Assembly: GCA_017619935.1 (NCBI GenBank)
Contig: JAFZRJ010000023.1
Span: forward strand, 61,747 to 125,746
Reading direction: 5' to 3'
Origin: Muribaculaceae bacterium
GTDB taxonomy: Bacteria > Bacteroidota > Bacteroidia > Bacteroidales > Muribaculaceae
DNA: 64,000 nucleotides
A program made the position numbers and the translations under genes. Positions 35,308 through 43,717 of this stretch are shown one piece after another; position 1 is the first letter of the stretch, and each line of letters begins with the position of its first letter. Under the pieces are notes generated by a model. The model was not told the origin of the DNA and did not search any database. It saw only the letters and a list, made by a program, of their open reading frames with translations.

Positions 35308-35838
35308 ATGAAAAAAATCGACGAACTGGCCCTCATCACGCGTTGTGTGCTTGCCGACGACCGGCAAGCATTCGGCCAGATCGTCGATGCCTATCAGCCT
35401 CAAGTGCGACGGTTTTTCCTCAATCTCACCCTGGGTGATGAAGCATTGAGCGACGACCTCGCACAAGAGACATTCATCAAGGCATACTTGAATCTGCGTG
35501 CGTTCAAAGGCATTGCCAGTTTCTCGACCTGGCTGTATCGCATAGGGTATAACGAATTCTACTCACACGTGCGTAAGCAACGTGAAGAGCGCATCGACGA
35601 CAGTACTGCCACCATGGGCGAAAGCAACAACGACGGTGACTCGTGGGACGTCTGCCTGACCGTTCGAGAGGCCTTGAAACGGCTCAACGACGACGAGCGC
35701 ACGGCAGTCACGCTGTTCTACATCGAAGACCGCCCCATCAAACAAGTGGCACGCATCATGCAGGTGCCCGAAGGCACCATCAAGAGCCATTTACACCGCG
35801 CCAAGGCGCACATGGCACAATTTCTAAAAAATAATTGA
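35308..35838 (+). CDS. ECF-type RNA polymerase sigma factor
   Basis: This 176-residue protein has sigma-70 region 2 (about 10-80: AFGQIVDAYQPQVRRFFLNL, DDLAQETFIKAYLNLRAF and STWLYRIGYNEF) and region 4 (about 120-170: LNDDERTAVTLFYIED and VARIMQVPEGTIKSHLHRAK, the helix-turn-helix). There is no region 1 or 3, as in ECF factors. It would direct RNA polymerase to a stress regulon. The gene is 41 bp after the DUF6249 gene and 3 bp before a small membrane-protein gene that may act as an anti-sigma-like partner. Confidence 0.92.
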   Translation: MKKIDELALITRCVLADDRQAFGQIVDAYQPQVRRFFLNLTLGDEALSDDLAQETFIKAYLNLRAFKGIASFSTWLYRIGYNEFYSHVRKQREERIDDSTATMGESNNDGDSWDVCLTVREALKRLNDDERTAVTLFYIEDRPIKQVARIMQVPEGTIKSHLHRAKAHMAQFLKNN

Positions 35839-35841
35839 ACG

Positions 35842-36153
35842 ATGAAACGTAACGAAGAAGATATCCAGATTGGAAACTTGCTCAAAGAGCAAGGCTATCA
35901 ACCCAACGAAAACAAGTGGTTCACGCCCCGCGTGTTACATCGCCTTCCCGAGCCACAACGCTCTCTACGATGGGTTTGGTGGGGTGTGTGCGCTGTAGCG
36001 GCTATTATCTGTGCACTATGCTGGTGGTGGACCATCGAGCAGCAAGACCAGAATGTGCTCACGGTGCGCGACATCGTGCATTACGCCATTATGGGCATCA
36101 TTTCGCTTGTCCTCCTGTGTCAGTCCATCGCCGTCACCCTCCAACGCGAATAA
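35842..36153 (+). CDS. Small two-helix membrane protein downstream of the sigma gene
   Basis: This 103-residue protein has a soluble N-terminus (about 1-40, with NENKWFTPRVLHRLPEP) and two transmembrane helices (about 45-62 and 80-98). The position three bases after the sigma gene, the soluble N-terminus in the cytoplasm and the KWFTPRVLHRLP segment are like small Bacteroidales proteins (DUF5056 type) that accompany ECF sigma genes. A role as an anti-sigma factor is inference. The operon ends at the terminator at 36261-36290. Confidence 0.7.
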   Translation: MKRNEEDIQIGNLLKEQGYQPNENKWFTPRVLHRLPEPQRSLRWVWWGVCAVAAIICALCWWWTIEQQDQNVLTVRDIVHYAIMGIISLVLLCQSIAVTLQRE

Positions 36154-36260
36154 AACTACCGCTACACAGACCCTTCTCATCAATCATGCGATTGAAAAGA
36201 AAGACTTCTTCATAACATTTCGATGTGTGGCGGTCTTTTCCCCTAAAGGCTAACAAGCCG

Positions 36261-36290
36261 TCCTGCTCACTTGTTGAGCAGGATTTTTTT
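36261..36290 (+). terminator. Rho-independent terminator of the sigma operon
   Basis: TCCTGCTCA (36261-36269) and TGAGCAGGA (36275-36283) form a 9-bp stem with a 5-nt loop and a run of seven or more T. It overlaps the last codons of the convergent lipoprotein gene (stop at 36267-36269), so one DNA stretch serves as a terminator on one strand and as the coding end on the other. Confidence 0.85.
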
Positions 36291-37238
36291 TATGAATGCC
36301 AGTTGGTCGGTTTCGTGGATGGCGTCGAAAATGTGATTAAAATTCTCACGTTCAATGGTCTTGGTTTCCGATGCTAGCAGAGGAACCAACGGGCTGTCCT
36401 GATGCGTATAGAACCAGTGCGCTGTAGTCCATGGCGAGACATAGAGTCGCTGATAGGTAGCCATGCCCAACATGTTATTGGACGGATAAGCCACTTGGCA
36501 GGCTGCAAGGGCGTCCATAGCCTGTTCATCCTGAATGGAGTACCAACTGGCGGCTTCCAACTGCCGTATGCCACGGAATTCGTCACTCATTTCAGCCGGG
36601 TCGGCCCTGCTCTCACGATGCAATACGTAGCCACGATTGTCTATTTCATAAGTGTCACTGTTCGTGGCTGTCCACAAGACGTCGTGCTGACGCGTGCACA
36701 ACTGCAGTTGGCGATCCACGGTCATCATGCGGTCATCAAACGTGATTTTGCCAGTTTCCACTCCCATCGCTTGACGGTCGGCTTGCCAGTACTGCGTGTT
36801 CACGCCGCCCAAAGTGCCTAGGGTCACATAGTCCATCGCCATACCGTCGCCGTCATAAGTGACCAACCTGACGGGAGCCGAGTCGCCCAAATACTGATGC
36901 AGAATGAGCATGGTGTAATGCTTGTCGATGGGCTTGACCGCCATCAGTGTTACCGGCGACATGGCTGTATCGGCGTCAAAGAGTTGGTCCAAAGCCAACT
37001 TTTGGATGAGTTCTATGGTAAGCCAACGATTATGTTCGGTCTCCCAGTTTTCATCTTCGGGCAGCGACCAAGAGTCGGTCACTAGCATGGAATCGGGATT
37101 AATGCCCACGTCACGCAAAAAACGCAATTCATGCTCACGTTTGGGCTGCTTGGAACCATGCGTCCCATTGTCGCCACCGCTTCCGGTGCATGCGGTGATG
37201 GCGAGTGCCACACTCAGTATAAAGATGATTCGTTTCAT
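36267..37238 (-). CDS. Secreted lipoprotein, member 3 of a tandem paralog family
   Basis: This 323-residue lipoprotein has a lipobox ending LAITAC (cysteine 17). The mature part opens with HELRFLRDVGINPDSML, followed by a region in which YTMLILHQYLGD and DGDGMAMDYVTLG align with segments of the next two upstream genes. No known family or catalytic motif is recognised. The ATG at 37236-37238 opens the signal; an upstream ATG adds nine residues. Its stop lies inside the terminator hairpin of the convergent sigma operon. It is the most diverged of the three paralogs. Confidence 0.75.
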   Translation of the reverse strand: MKRIIFILSVALAITACTGSGGDNGTHGSKQPKREHELRFLRDVGINPDSMLVTDSWSLPEDENWETEHNRWLTIELIQKLALDQLFDADTAMSPVTLMAVKPIDKHYTMLILHQYLGDSAPVRLVTYDGDGMAMDYVTLGTLGGVNTQYWQADRQAMGVETGKITFDDRMMTVDRQLQLCTRQHDVLWTATNSDTYEIDNRGYVLHRESRADPAEMSDEFRGIRQLEAASWYSIQDEQAMDALAACQVAYPSNNMLGMATYQRLYVSPWTTAHWFYTHQDSPLVPLLASETKTIERENFNHIFDAIHETDQLAFIKKILLNK

Positions 37239-37257
37239 CGTAAGATATTTGTTAAGG

Positions 37258-38316
37258 TTATTCACTGCTGTTATTTTCCTCTATTTCACGGTCCCACTGC
37301 TGGAACAATTGTGTCGCGTATTTTTTCACTTTATTGGGTTGCATCTGGCTAACCACATATTTCAGCATTGCACCATCGGCCACCCCGCTCTTGTAGCTGT
37401 CCTTAACGAAGTAAAGCAGATGGTTGTTGTCGGAATCCTGATGATAGGTGAGCCACGACATCAGTGGTCCGGTGCTGGTTTCAAGCCAGTCGGCCAGGGT
37501 GTGAACAATCAGATAACTTGCCTCGCTGTATTCATCCTTGAGATCATCGGCCACGTCTTCGCGCTCGATGATTTGGTTGAGTTGGGTAAACTTTTTGGTA
37601 TCACTCGAAGGGCTATATCGCAGATTAATAAGGTCTTCAAAGGGGAAAAACATCTTCAGTTCAGGGTCGGAATATTGCATTTTAATATCCTCGACCACAA
37701 AATGCCGGTTCTTGTAACCAATGTGCACCATCTTCGTGATTCGCCCCATCAAGTTGCTCTCACTCGGTTCGGCATTGATGGGGTGCATCTCTCCCGAAAC
37801 AACCAGCGTAAACGTCTCATCCTCGTGAAAAACGCAGTGAGTATTGATGGAGATATTCGCATCCGATTCCGGGCCGTCGTCAATATTGCAGTATCTGGAA
37901 TCGGACCAGTATCCCATATCCAAAAAATCACACAAGTGCCCGTTGTCGTCATACATACCCATCTCGATGTTTGCCCCGTCGCCATATTCCACCGAATAGA
38001 GCACCAGCATCATGTCGTACAAGTCACGTACCCCGACAATGCTATAACCGCCGTCACGGCCGTCGGCGTGATTGATATAATAGTCCATGTGGCGAACTTT
38101 GTCGAGCAACGGGATGACCTCTTGCGACAATGGATAGTAATTGACATGTTCATCAAGAACCACCTTGTCACCCATGATATTGAGTTGGGACACGTCGATG
38201 CCCAACTGCCGCAGAAACCTGAAATCGTTCTTTACGTGCGGGACAGGGATAGTGGCATAAGCCAACTGTGCTATGCACACGACAATCAGTGCCAGCAGTG
38301 ATAATTTAGCCTTCAT
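37258..38316 (-). CDS. Secreted protein, member 2 of a tandem paralog family
   Basis: This 352-residue protein has an ordinary signal peptide (about 1-22, QLAYA-T) and no lipobox, unlike its two neighbours. The mature N-terminus (FRFLRQLGIDVSQLNIMGDK) and the segments MLVLYSVEYGDG, MYDDNGHLCDFLDMGYW align with the upstream paralog at 39410 (LILYNVEFGDG and IYDRDGNTTDYLDTGYW). The C-terminal part has YQDSDNNHLLYFVKDSYKSG, again shared in outline. I used the ATG at 38314-38316, since the upstream in-frame start runs into the neighbouring gene. The function is unknown. Confidence 0.75.
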   Translation of the reverse strand: MKAKLSLLALIVVCIAQLAYATIPVPHVKNDFRFLRQLGIDVSQLNIMGDKVVLDEHVNYYPLSQEVIPLLDKVRHMDYYINHADGRDGGYSIVGVRDLYDMMLVLYSVEYGDGANIEMGMYDDNGHLCDFLDMGYWSDSRYCNIDDGPESDANISINTHCVFHEDETFTLVVSGEMHPINAEPSESNLMGRITKMVHIGYKNRHFVVEDIKMQYSDPELKMFFPFEDLINLRYSPSSDTKKFTQLNQIIEREDVADDLKDEYSEASYLIVHTLADWLETSTGPLMSWLTYHQDSDNNHLLYFVKDSYKSGVADGAMLKYVVSQMQPNKVKKYATQLFQQWDREIEENNSSE

Positions 38317-38348
38317 TTTTGTGTAGTGTTCTGACTGGTGGCGTTGAC

Positions 38349-39410
38349 CTAGCCAACCGCGTCGGCAGGTCCCCACTGTGCCGTCAATTTTTCAATGTAT
38401 CGTTTGGTGTCACCGTCAGGCATTTGGTCAAGTACCTCAATCAGATGCTCCTTGGGTATCCAGCCCGAAGAGAAACACTGCTCCAGAATGCCAGTCAGCG
38501 CATTCGTTTTCGGGTCACGATGATTGCTAATCCATTCCAGCAGAGCCTGCGTCTTGGTGGTGTATAACGTGTGCATCACTCCCTGAAAGCGATAACCCAC
38601 CTGGCTATCCTCACGGGTCAACACGCGTTTCATGTCGTCACGCAACGCCAGACGGTTCATCGTGTCGAAGATGGTATTGTCGTTCCTGGGCACATAGTTC
38701 AAGTCGCTAATTTCCTCCAGTTGGTCTATCTCGGCATCCACTGGACCGATTTTCTGCGACTTGATGTTGTCAAGCACGAAGGTGCCCTCTTTGGTGATGG
38801 AGTAATCATATTCCTTGTCGATGCACCAGAATTCCTGGACCATGTTGTTCTCGTAAGCGTCTTTCTTGCTTGTCCACTCGAAGAACCTGAACTTGCGGCC
38901 CAGTTTCATGGTGGAAGGGGTGTCGAATGTGCAGGTGGTCTCGTCGCCGTAAGCCGTTCCATGGGTGTAATCCTCGTTGGACTCGTCGGGATGCGACTCA
39001 TTCCAGTAACCGGTATCCAGATAATCGGTCGTATTGCCGTCACGGTCGTAGATGGCAAAAACCCTGCTCGCCCCATCGCCGAATTCCACATTGTATAATA
39101 TGAGCGTATATCCCGACGGCAGCGCACGGATGCCAATGATGCTGAAAACGCCTTCGATGTCGTCCTCAACCCTAAATGGCTCACCCACCACACGCAGCAA
39201 CACATCTTGCTGGGCATCGTTCATCTCTGCCGGCGGACGGTTATAGTCAATGACCAGTTTTTGGTCCATCTTGTAGATTTCACTCACATTAAAGCCCAAT
39301 TTCTTCAAAAAGCCGTAATCTTCGGCACGGCCTTTGTCACCACGGGCAGTCGTTGCTCCGCATCCGGCAAGCAATACCGCCAAGAGTGCGATAATGGAAA
39401 TCTGTTTCAT
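38349..39410 (-). CDS. Secreted lipoprotein, member 1 of a tandem paralog family
   Basis: This 353-residue lipoprotein has a lipobox LLAGC (cysteine 17). The family N-terminus is YGFLKKLGFNVSEIYKMDQK, followed by the shared strands LILYNVEFGDG and IYDRDGNTTDYLDTGYW, and a C-terminal helical half (LLEWISNHRDPKTNALTGIL). No characterised family is recognised. The three genes are adjacent in one orientation with gaps of 32 and 19 bp, so they are likely one operon. They follow the FtsH-linked genes with a 26-bp gap. Confidence 0.75.
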   Translation of the reverse strand: MKQISIIALLAVLLAGCGATTARGDKGRAEDYGFLKKLGFNVSEIYKMDQKLVIDYNRPPAEMNDAQQDVLLRVVGEPFRVEDDIEGVFSIIGIRALPSGYTLILYNVEFGDGASRVFAIYDRDGNTTDYLDTGYWNESHPDESNEDYTHGTAYGDETTCTFDTPSTMKLGRKFRFFEWTSKKDAYENNMVQEFWCIDKEYDYSITKEGTFVLDNIKSQKIGPVDAEIDQLEEISDLNYVPRNDNTIFDTMNRLALRDDMKRVLTREDSQVGYRFQGVMHTLYTTKTQALLEWISNHRDPKTNALTGILEQCFSSGWIPKEHLIEVLDQMPDGDTKRYIEKLTAQWGPADAVG

Positions 39411-39436
39411 AGTTCAGCAGTATTTTTAGTTGAATA

Positions 39437-39787
39437 TTAATTATTGTCGTTCAGTAACTCATCAATACCCGTTTCACGGCAGATGTGATTCAACAGGTCT
39501 ATCTCACTGTCGGCATCATCACCGTCGGCATCAATGATACGGGTGAGCAGATAACCGACGTGCAGTTTCTGTTCGTCGCTCATTTCTTTCACTATTTGGA
39601 TGGCATAACGCACATCCAGCGCCAGGCCCACGCGGAAAATGTCGTCGGTAATGCACAGTTCGGCATTAATCACGTTGGACTCATGCAACTCTTCGAGGGT
39701 GATGGTGTTGTCGCAGTTGATCATCTCAATGATGAGCGACACCAGCGCCTCTTTCTGTCGGTTGGTAAATGTGATATTTTCGGCCAT
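39437..39787 (-). CDS. Small TerB-like helical protein next to FtsH
   Basis: This 116-residue acidic, mostly helical soluble protein (RQKEALVSLIIEMINCDN, then ALDVRYAIQIVKEMSDEQK and IIDADGDDADSEIDLLNHI) resembles a single TerB-like domain: two helical halves with an acidic loop. The match is by pattern only. I used the ATG at 39785-39787 because an upstream in-frame start would overlap the ftsH coding end by 200 bp. It starts 1 bp after the ftsH stop and is likely translationally coupled with it. Confidence 0.65.
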   Translation of the reverse strand: MAENITFTNRQKEALVSLIIEMINCDNTITLEELHESNVINAELCITDDIFRVGLALDVRYAIQIVKEMSDEQKLHVGYLLTRIIDADGDDADSEIDLLNHICRETGIDELLNDNN

Positions 39788-39788
39788 A

Positions 39789-41840
39789 TCAATGTTTTCT
39801 AAATACAGGTGGACGTATTTCTCCGTCGGCCTCAGGCACGTCGGAAGTGGGAATCGGTGGGATTTCTTTGCCGTCGGTGTCGCTCTCGCTGTCGTCGGCG
39901 GCTTGTATTTCCTCGTTGCGTTTCGACTCTTCGTTGGCTTTGATGATTTCATCGGTGCGCGACAGCCACTTGCGCTTGCCGAAGATGCGTTCAGCATCCT
40001 CGGTATAGATCACCTCACGCTGCACCAACAGGTCGGCCAGTTCGTGATGGCCGTCCGTGTACTGTTCAAGGATATCGCGCGCACGTTGGTACTGGCTGTC
40101 GATAATGGCCTGCACCTCGTCATCGATTGCTTTGGCGCGGTCCTCGCTGTAAGGCTTGGTAAAGCCATAAGACTGGCCGCTAGAATCGTAATAAGAGATA
40201 TTGGGCAACTTGTCGCTCATACCGTAGAAAGTCACCATGGCATAGGCCATCTTCGTAGCGCGCTCAAGGTCGTTAAGCGCCCCGGTGTCAATGAACCCGA
40301 GGAACATCTCCTCTGCCATGCGACCGGCCAACAACGAGCACATCTTGTCGAGCAAAGCCTGCTTGGGCTCAATCTGCCGCTCTTCGGGCATATACCATGC
40401 CGCACCCAAGGCTTTGCCACGTGGCACGATGGTCACCTTGATGAGCGGGTCGGCATACTGCAGATGCCAACTCACGGTGGCATGACCAGCCTCGTGAACA
40501 GCAATGGAACGGCGTTCCTCCTCAGTGATGACTTTCGACTTCTTCTCCAGTCCGCCTATGATGCGGTCGATGGCATCCATGAAGTCCTGGCGCTGAACGG
40601 CTTTCTTCTTGCGGCGAGCGGCTATCAACGCCGCCTCGTTGCACACATTGGCGATGTCGGCACCCGAGAATCCGGGAGTCTGACGCGAAAGCAGGTCGAT
40701 GTCCACGCTGCCGTCGGTCTTCACGTTGCGCAGGTGCACTTGGAAGATTTCCTTGCGGTCGCTCAATTCGGGCAACTCCACATATATCTGACGGTCGAAA
40801 CGACCTGCGCGCAATAGGGCCGTGTCGAGGATGTCGGCGCGGTTGGTAGCGGCAAGGATGATGACGCCGCTGTTGCTGCCGAATCCGTCCATCTCGGTAA
40901 GCAACTGGTTGAGCGTGTTTTCGCGCTCATCGTTACCACCCATGCCGGAGTTCTTGCCACGGGCGCGGCCCACGGCGTCGATCTCGTCGATAAACACGAT
41001 GCAAGGCGCTTTCTCTTTGGCCTGACGGAACAGGTCACGCACGCGGCTGGCCCCCACACCCACAAACATTTCCACGAAGTCGGAACCCGACATGGAGAAG
41101 AACGGCACATTGGCCTCGCCGGCAACAGCTTTCGCCAACAAGGTCTTACCAGTTCCCGGAGGGCCTACAAGCAAGGCTCCTTTGGGAATCTTGCCGCCCA
41201 ACTCGGTGTAATGTCCGGGATTCTTGAGAAAGTCAACAATTTCGGCCACCTCAACCTTGGCTTCGGCCAAGCCGGCTACGTCTTCAAAGGTCACTTTGTT
41301 GGAGTTGTTCTTGTCAAACAGCATCGCGCGCGATTTGCCCACGCTGAAGATGCCGCCTCCGCCACCCACGCCGCCATTGCCCATGCGGCGCATGATGAAC
41401 ACCCAGAACACCACCAGCAGGATGAGCGGTCCAAACGACCAGATCCACGACCCGTAGTCGCTACCCTTCTCGTAACTCACCTCTCCCTTGAAGTAACCGG
41501 CTTCCTTCCAGGCCTCTATCATCTCGGTGAACTTGTCGCTCGAGGGAATGTCGGTCTTAGCCTTCGCCTGTACACCTCGTTGAGGCTGATAGTTCTGGTC
41601 CTTGAACACCACACGCGCCAACGAGTCGTTGAGCACGGCCTCGGCTTCATTGCTGCCCGTATAGACGATGATTTTGCTCACGCCCCCGCTCTTGACCATC
41701 TTTTCAAATTCGGTCATGCTCATGGACTTGGTGGCGACATTGCTGCCGAAAAACCATGCGGCCAGCAGTCCACCTATGATGATTGCATACATCCAGTACA
41801 GGTTCAGTTTGAAACCTTTGTTATTTTTTTTATTTGCCAT
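39789..41840 (-). CDS. ftsH: ATP-dependent zinc metalloprotease FtsH
   Basis: This 683-residue inner membrane protease has two N-terminal transmembrane helices ([15 protein letters not shown] and [15 protein letters not shown]) around a periplasmic domain. The AAA domain follows, with Walker [15 protein letters not shown], Walker [13 protein letters not shown] and the second region of homology [20 protein letters not shown]. The M41 zinc protease domain carries HEAGH in [14 protein letters not shown]. It degrades damaged or short-lived membrane and cytoplasmic proteins. The C-terminal tail is acidic and of low complexity ([14 protein letters not shown]). It follows rsfS by 49 bp and precedes the TerB-like gene by 1 bp. 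Confidence 0.96.
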   Translation of the reverse strand: MANKKNNKGFKLNLYWMYAIIIGGLLAAWFFGSNVATKSMSMTEFEKMVKSGGVSKIIVYTGSNEAEAVLNDSLARVVFKDQNYQPQRGVQAKAKTDIPSSDKFTEMIEAWKEAGYFKGEVSYEKGSDYGSWIWSFGPLILLVVFWVFIMRRMGNGGVGGGGGIFSVGKSRAMLFDKNNSNKVTFEDVAGLAEAKVEVAEIVDFLKNPGHYTELGGKIPKGALLVGPPGTGKTLLAKAVAGEANVPFFSMSGSDFVEMFVGVGASRVRDLFRQAKEKAPCIVFIDEIDAVGRARGKNSGMGGNDERENTLNQLLTEMDGFGSNSGVIILAATNRADILDTALLRAGRFDRQIYVELPELSDRKEIFQVHLRNVKTDGSVDIDLLSRQTPGFSGADIANVCNEAALIAARRKKKAVQRQDFMDAIDRIIGGLEKKSKVITEEERRSIAVHEAGHATVSWHLQYADPLIKVTIVPRGKALGAAWYMPEERQIEPKQALLDKMCSLLAGRMAEEMFLGFIDTGALNDLERATKMAYAMVTFYGMSDKLPNISYYDSSGQSYGFTKPYSEDRAKAIDDEVQAIIDSQYQRARDILEQYTDGHHELADLLVQREVIYTEDAERIFGKRKWLSRTDEIIKANEESKRNEEIQAADDSESDTDGKEIPPIPTSDVPEADGEIRPPVFRKH

Positions 41841-41889
41841 TCTGGATATTGTTTTTCACATATTTAAATAGAGCCTTGTCGCTGCCTTC

Positions 41890-42249
41890 TCAGTCCAAGT
41901 CGGGAACCTCGGTAATGGCGGCATCGGCCCACAACTGTTCCAAATTATAACGCTCACGGAATTCGGGCAGGAACACATGCACGAAGATATAGCCGTAGTC
42001 AATCACTATCCATTGCGAATTCTGGTAGCCGTCGTAGTTGAACGGGCGCACGCCGATGCTCTTCTCCACATATTCCCTGATACTGTCGGCGATGGCGTCG
42101 ACCTGAATGGGCGTGTTGCCGTTCACGATTACAAAACCCTGTGTGGCGGCGGTCTCTATGCCGCTCAAATCCACATGTGTGATGTGGCGCCCTTTCTTCT
42201 CTTGCGCCCCCTCAATAATTGCTTTTACTAGTGTCTCGTTTTCTGTCAT
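41890..42249 (-). CDS. rsfS: Ribosomal silencing factor RsfS
   Basis: This 119-residue protein has the RsfS/Iojap pattern: KAIIEGAQEKKGRHITHVDL, FVIVNGNTPIQVDAIADSI and the signature QWIVIDYGYIFVHVFLPEFRE with the C-terminal RYNLEQLW. It binds ribosomal protein L14 and prevents joining of the subunits. The ATG at 42247-42249 is used; a TTG three codons upstream is less likely. Its position before ftsH is common in Bacteroidota. Confidence 0.93.
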   Translation of the reverse strand: MTENETLVKAIIEGAQEKKGRHITHVDLSGIETAATQGFVIVNGNTPIQVDAIADSIREYVEKSIGVRPFNYDGYQNSQWIVIDYGYIFVHVFLPEFRERYNLEQLWADAAITEVPDLD

Positions 42250-42331
42250 TATTATCAATTATGTATAATCTGCAAATCCTCAAAATAGAGTTAAATGAAA
42301 AAATGAGAAAGTGAGCAGAAACAAAATAAAA

Positions 42332-42679
42332 TTACGGCTTTATTCCCGACTCCTTTAACAAAGCTTTGATTTCCTTATTAGAAATGGTTTCTCGGTCACC
42401 TTTGTCATAAAGAGCCAGAAAATAAATAATTCCTTCATTAATCCCAACAATCACATCGGTATGAGTAATCAACCGTGCTCCTCCTCTCTTGCCTCCACCT
42501 TTTGATTTAATTGCAACACGAATTTTTCTTACTCCATGTCCTAAGTCTGCTCCCATAAAAGGATTTGACTGCAATTCGTTCACAAGATTTTTTATGTCAT
42601 CCACTAATGAGCGATAACGCTTGAACAACCTTTTGAAATCTTTGTCAAAGGAGGCAATTGTCTTAATCTCGTAACTCAT
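42332..42679 (-). CDS. RelE/HigB-type toxin of a type II toxin-antitoxin pair
   Basis: This 115-residue protein has the RelE-fold pattern: SFDKDFKRLFKRYRSLVDD, SNPFMGADLGHGVRKIRVAI and the basic strand KRGGARLITH, then GIIYFLALYDKGDRETIS. Toxins of this fold usually cut mRNA at the ribosome. The start is the ATG at 42677-42679 or the ATG four codons upstream; either overlaps the end of the antitoxin gene. The pair is transcribed from 42940. Catalytic residues of this subgroup cannot be assigned with confidence. Confidence 0.8.
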   Translation of the reverse strand: MSYEIKTIASFDKDFKRLFKRYRSLVDDIKNLVNELQSNPFMGADLGHGVRKIRVAIKSKGGGKRGGARLITHTDVIVGINEGIIYFLALYDKGDRETISNKEIKALLKESGIKP

Positions 42680-42917
42680 CAAATAAATCATTTATGGGTC
42701 TTGCTTCCAAGTTGCCTTCTTGTACTTGTTTAAACTCCTTGAAGGCTTGTCTCAAACCAGCGGCAACCTGCCGAGCGGCATCTTCTTGATTCTGCTCGGC
42801 TTTGCGCTCGCGTCTAATCTTGCGCAACGACTTCAAAGCGCGCTCCATCATCGTGTCGTCGGTCACTATATAACTCAATTCACGATGTAAGGCCGCATTT
42901 AATTGTATAGCTGTCAT
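42663..42917 (-). CDS. Putative antitoxin of the RelE-type pair
   Basis: This 84-residue, largely helical and charged protein (MERALKSLRKIRRERKAEQ, AGLRQAFKEFKQVQEGNLEARPINDLFDELRD) is encoded directly upstream of the toxin, overlapping it by 17 bp. The order antitoxin-toxin, the size and the acidic, flexible C-terminus (the usual toxin-wrapping part) support the role. I recognise no ribbon-helix-helix or HTH signature, so the DNA-binding mode is open. Two ATG codons at 42915-42920 are in tandem; I used the second. Confidence 0.75.
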   Translation of the reverse strand: MTAIQLNAALHRELSYIVTDDTMMERALKSLRKIRRERKAEQNQEDAARQVAAGLRQAFKEFKQVQEGNLEARPINDLFDELRD

Positions 42918-42939
42918 CATTTCTTTTTTTTAGTCTTTG

Positions 42940-42947
42940 CAAAGATA
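42940..42947 (-). promoter_or_regulatory. Promoter -7 element of the toxin-antitoxin operon
   Basis: On the minus strand TATCTTTG matches TAnnTTTG, 22 bp before the antitoxin ATG. It overlaps an inverted CTTTGCAAAG centred near 42940, which could be the operator. Confidence 0.5.
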
Positions 42948-42975
42948 GCACGTTTTTTTTAATTGGAAAAAATAT

Positions 42976-43006
42976 TTTGCCGTTTGAGCTAGATTTCGTA
43001 ATTTTG
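42976..43006 (+). promoter_or_regulatory. Promoter of the DUF3127 gene
   Basis: TTTG (42976-42979), a 19-bp spacer and TAATTTTG (42999-43006) are a full Bacteroidota promoter, 33 bp before the ATG at 43040. Confidence 0.7.
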
Positions 43007-43039
43007 TACTCGATTTATTAACCAGAAAAATGACATTTT

Positions 43040-43447
43040 ATGGAAGTACAAGGAAAAATCATACAGAAGCTGCCGCTGCAATCAGGCACGTCGAAGGCTG
43101 GTAATGAGTGGAGAAAACAAGTTTACATTCTCGAAACAATCGAGAACTTCCCCAAGAAAGTCGCTTTCGACTTCTTCGGCGACCGCATCAACCAGTATGA
43201 CGCCATCTGCGAGGTGGGCAACACGGTGAAAATCAGCTACGACATCGAGAGCCGCGAATTCAACGGACGGTGGTACACCGACATCCGCGGATGGAAGGCC
43301 GAACCCTACGATCAGGCAGCACAACCCGCCGCTCAAAGCGCACAGCAACCACCGGCACCTCAACCCGACGCCGCTGCCGAGCCACAGGCTCCGCTGCCGC
43401 CCGCCGATTTTACCGGACCGAACGAGAACGACGATATTCCGTTCTGA
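43040..43447 (+). CDS. DUF3127 (SSB-like OB-fold) protein
   Basis: This 135-residue protein has a DUF3127 domain at about residues 1-90 (MEVQGKIIQKLPLQSGTSKAG, the strand VAFDFFGDRI, then YDIESREFNGRWYTDIRGWK), which is similar in fold to the single-stranded DNA-binding proteins. A Gln/Ala/Pro-rich linker (about 92-125) leads to an acidic tip ending in NENDDIPF, which is the kind of tail SSB uses to recruit partners. I infer a nucleic-acid-binding role. It has its own promoter and no partner gene next to it. Confidence 0.85.
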   Translation: MEVQGKIIQKLPLQSGTSKAGNEWRKQVYILETIENFPKKVAFDFFGDRINQYDAICEVGNTVKISYDIESREFNGRWYTDIRGWKAEPYDQAAQPAAQSAQQPPAPQPDAAAEPQAPLPPADFTGPNENDDIPF

Positions 43448-43526
43448 CGTTGAACTGCGTTTTGTTCACGCATTGGCTACTTTTTGTTAGTTTTCTTGAT
43501 TTTTTTGACAAAAAAACTGAAAAAAT

Positions 43527-43557
43527 TTTGCTGGTTCAGAAAAAGTTTGTAATATTG
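43527..43557 (+). promoter_or_regulatory. Promoter of the first cohesin-like secreted paralog
   Basis: TTTG (43527-43530), a 19-bp spacer and TAATATTG (43550-43557, one mismatch to TAnnTTTG). The ATG is at 43718, giving a leader of about 155 nt. The same box and spacing occur before the mirrored paralog (46735-46765). Confidence 0.6.
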
Positions 43558-43717
43558 CACTTGAAAGTGGACAAACTATTACGCCCAATGAGGTTAATGG
43601 CTGAGAATCAATCATTAACACTTATCACCAAGCAATAGCCACAACTTGACATTGATAAAAGACAACGGACTATAATTATTAACAATCAAAATCTTTAACA
43701 TTAAAACAACTAAAATT

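Noticed and set aside
36922-38301. 459-codon plus-strand frame opposite the second and third tandem paralogs
   Set aside because: It runs antisense across two genes with proper signals and starts; the translation is of low complexity with no domain.
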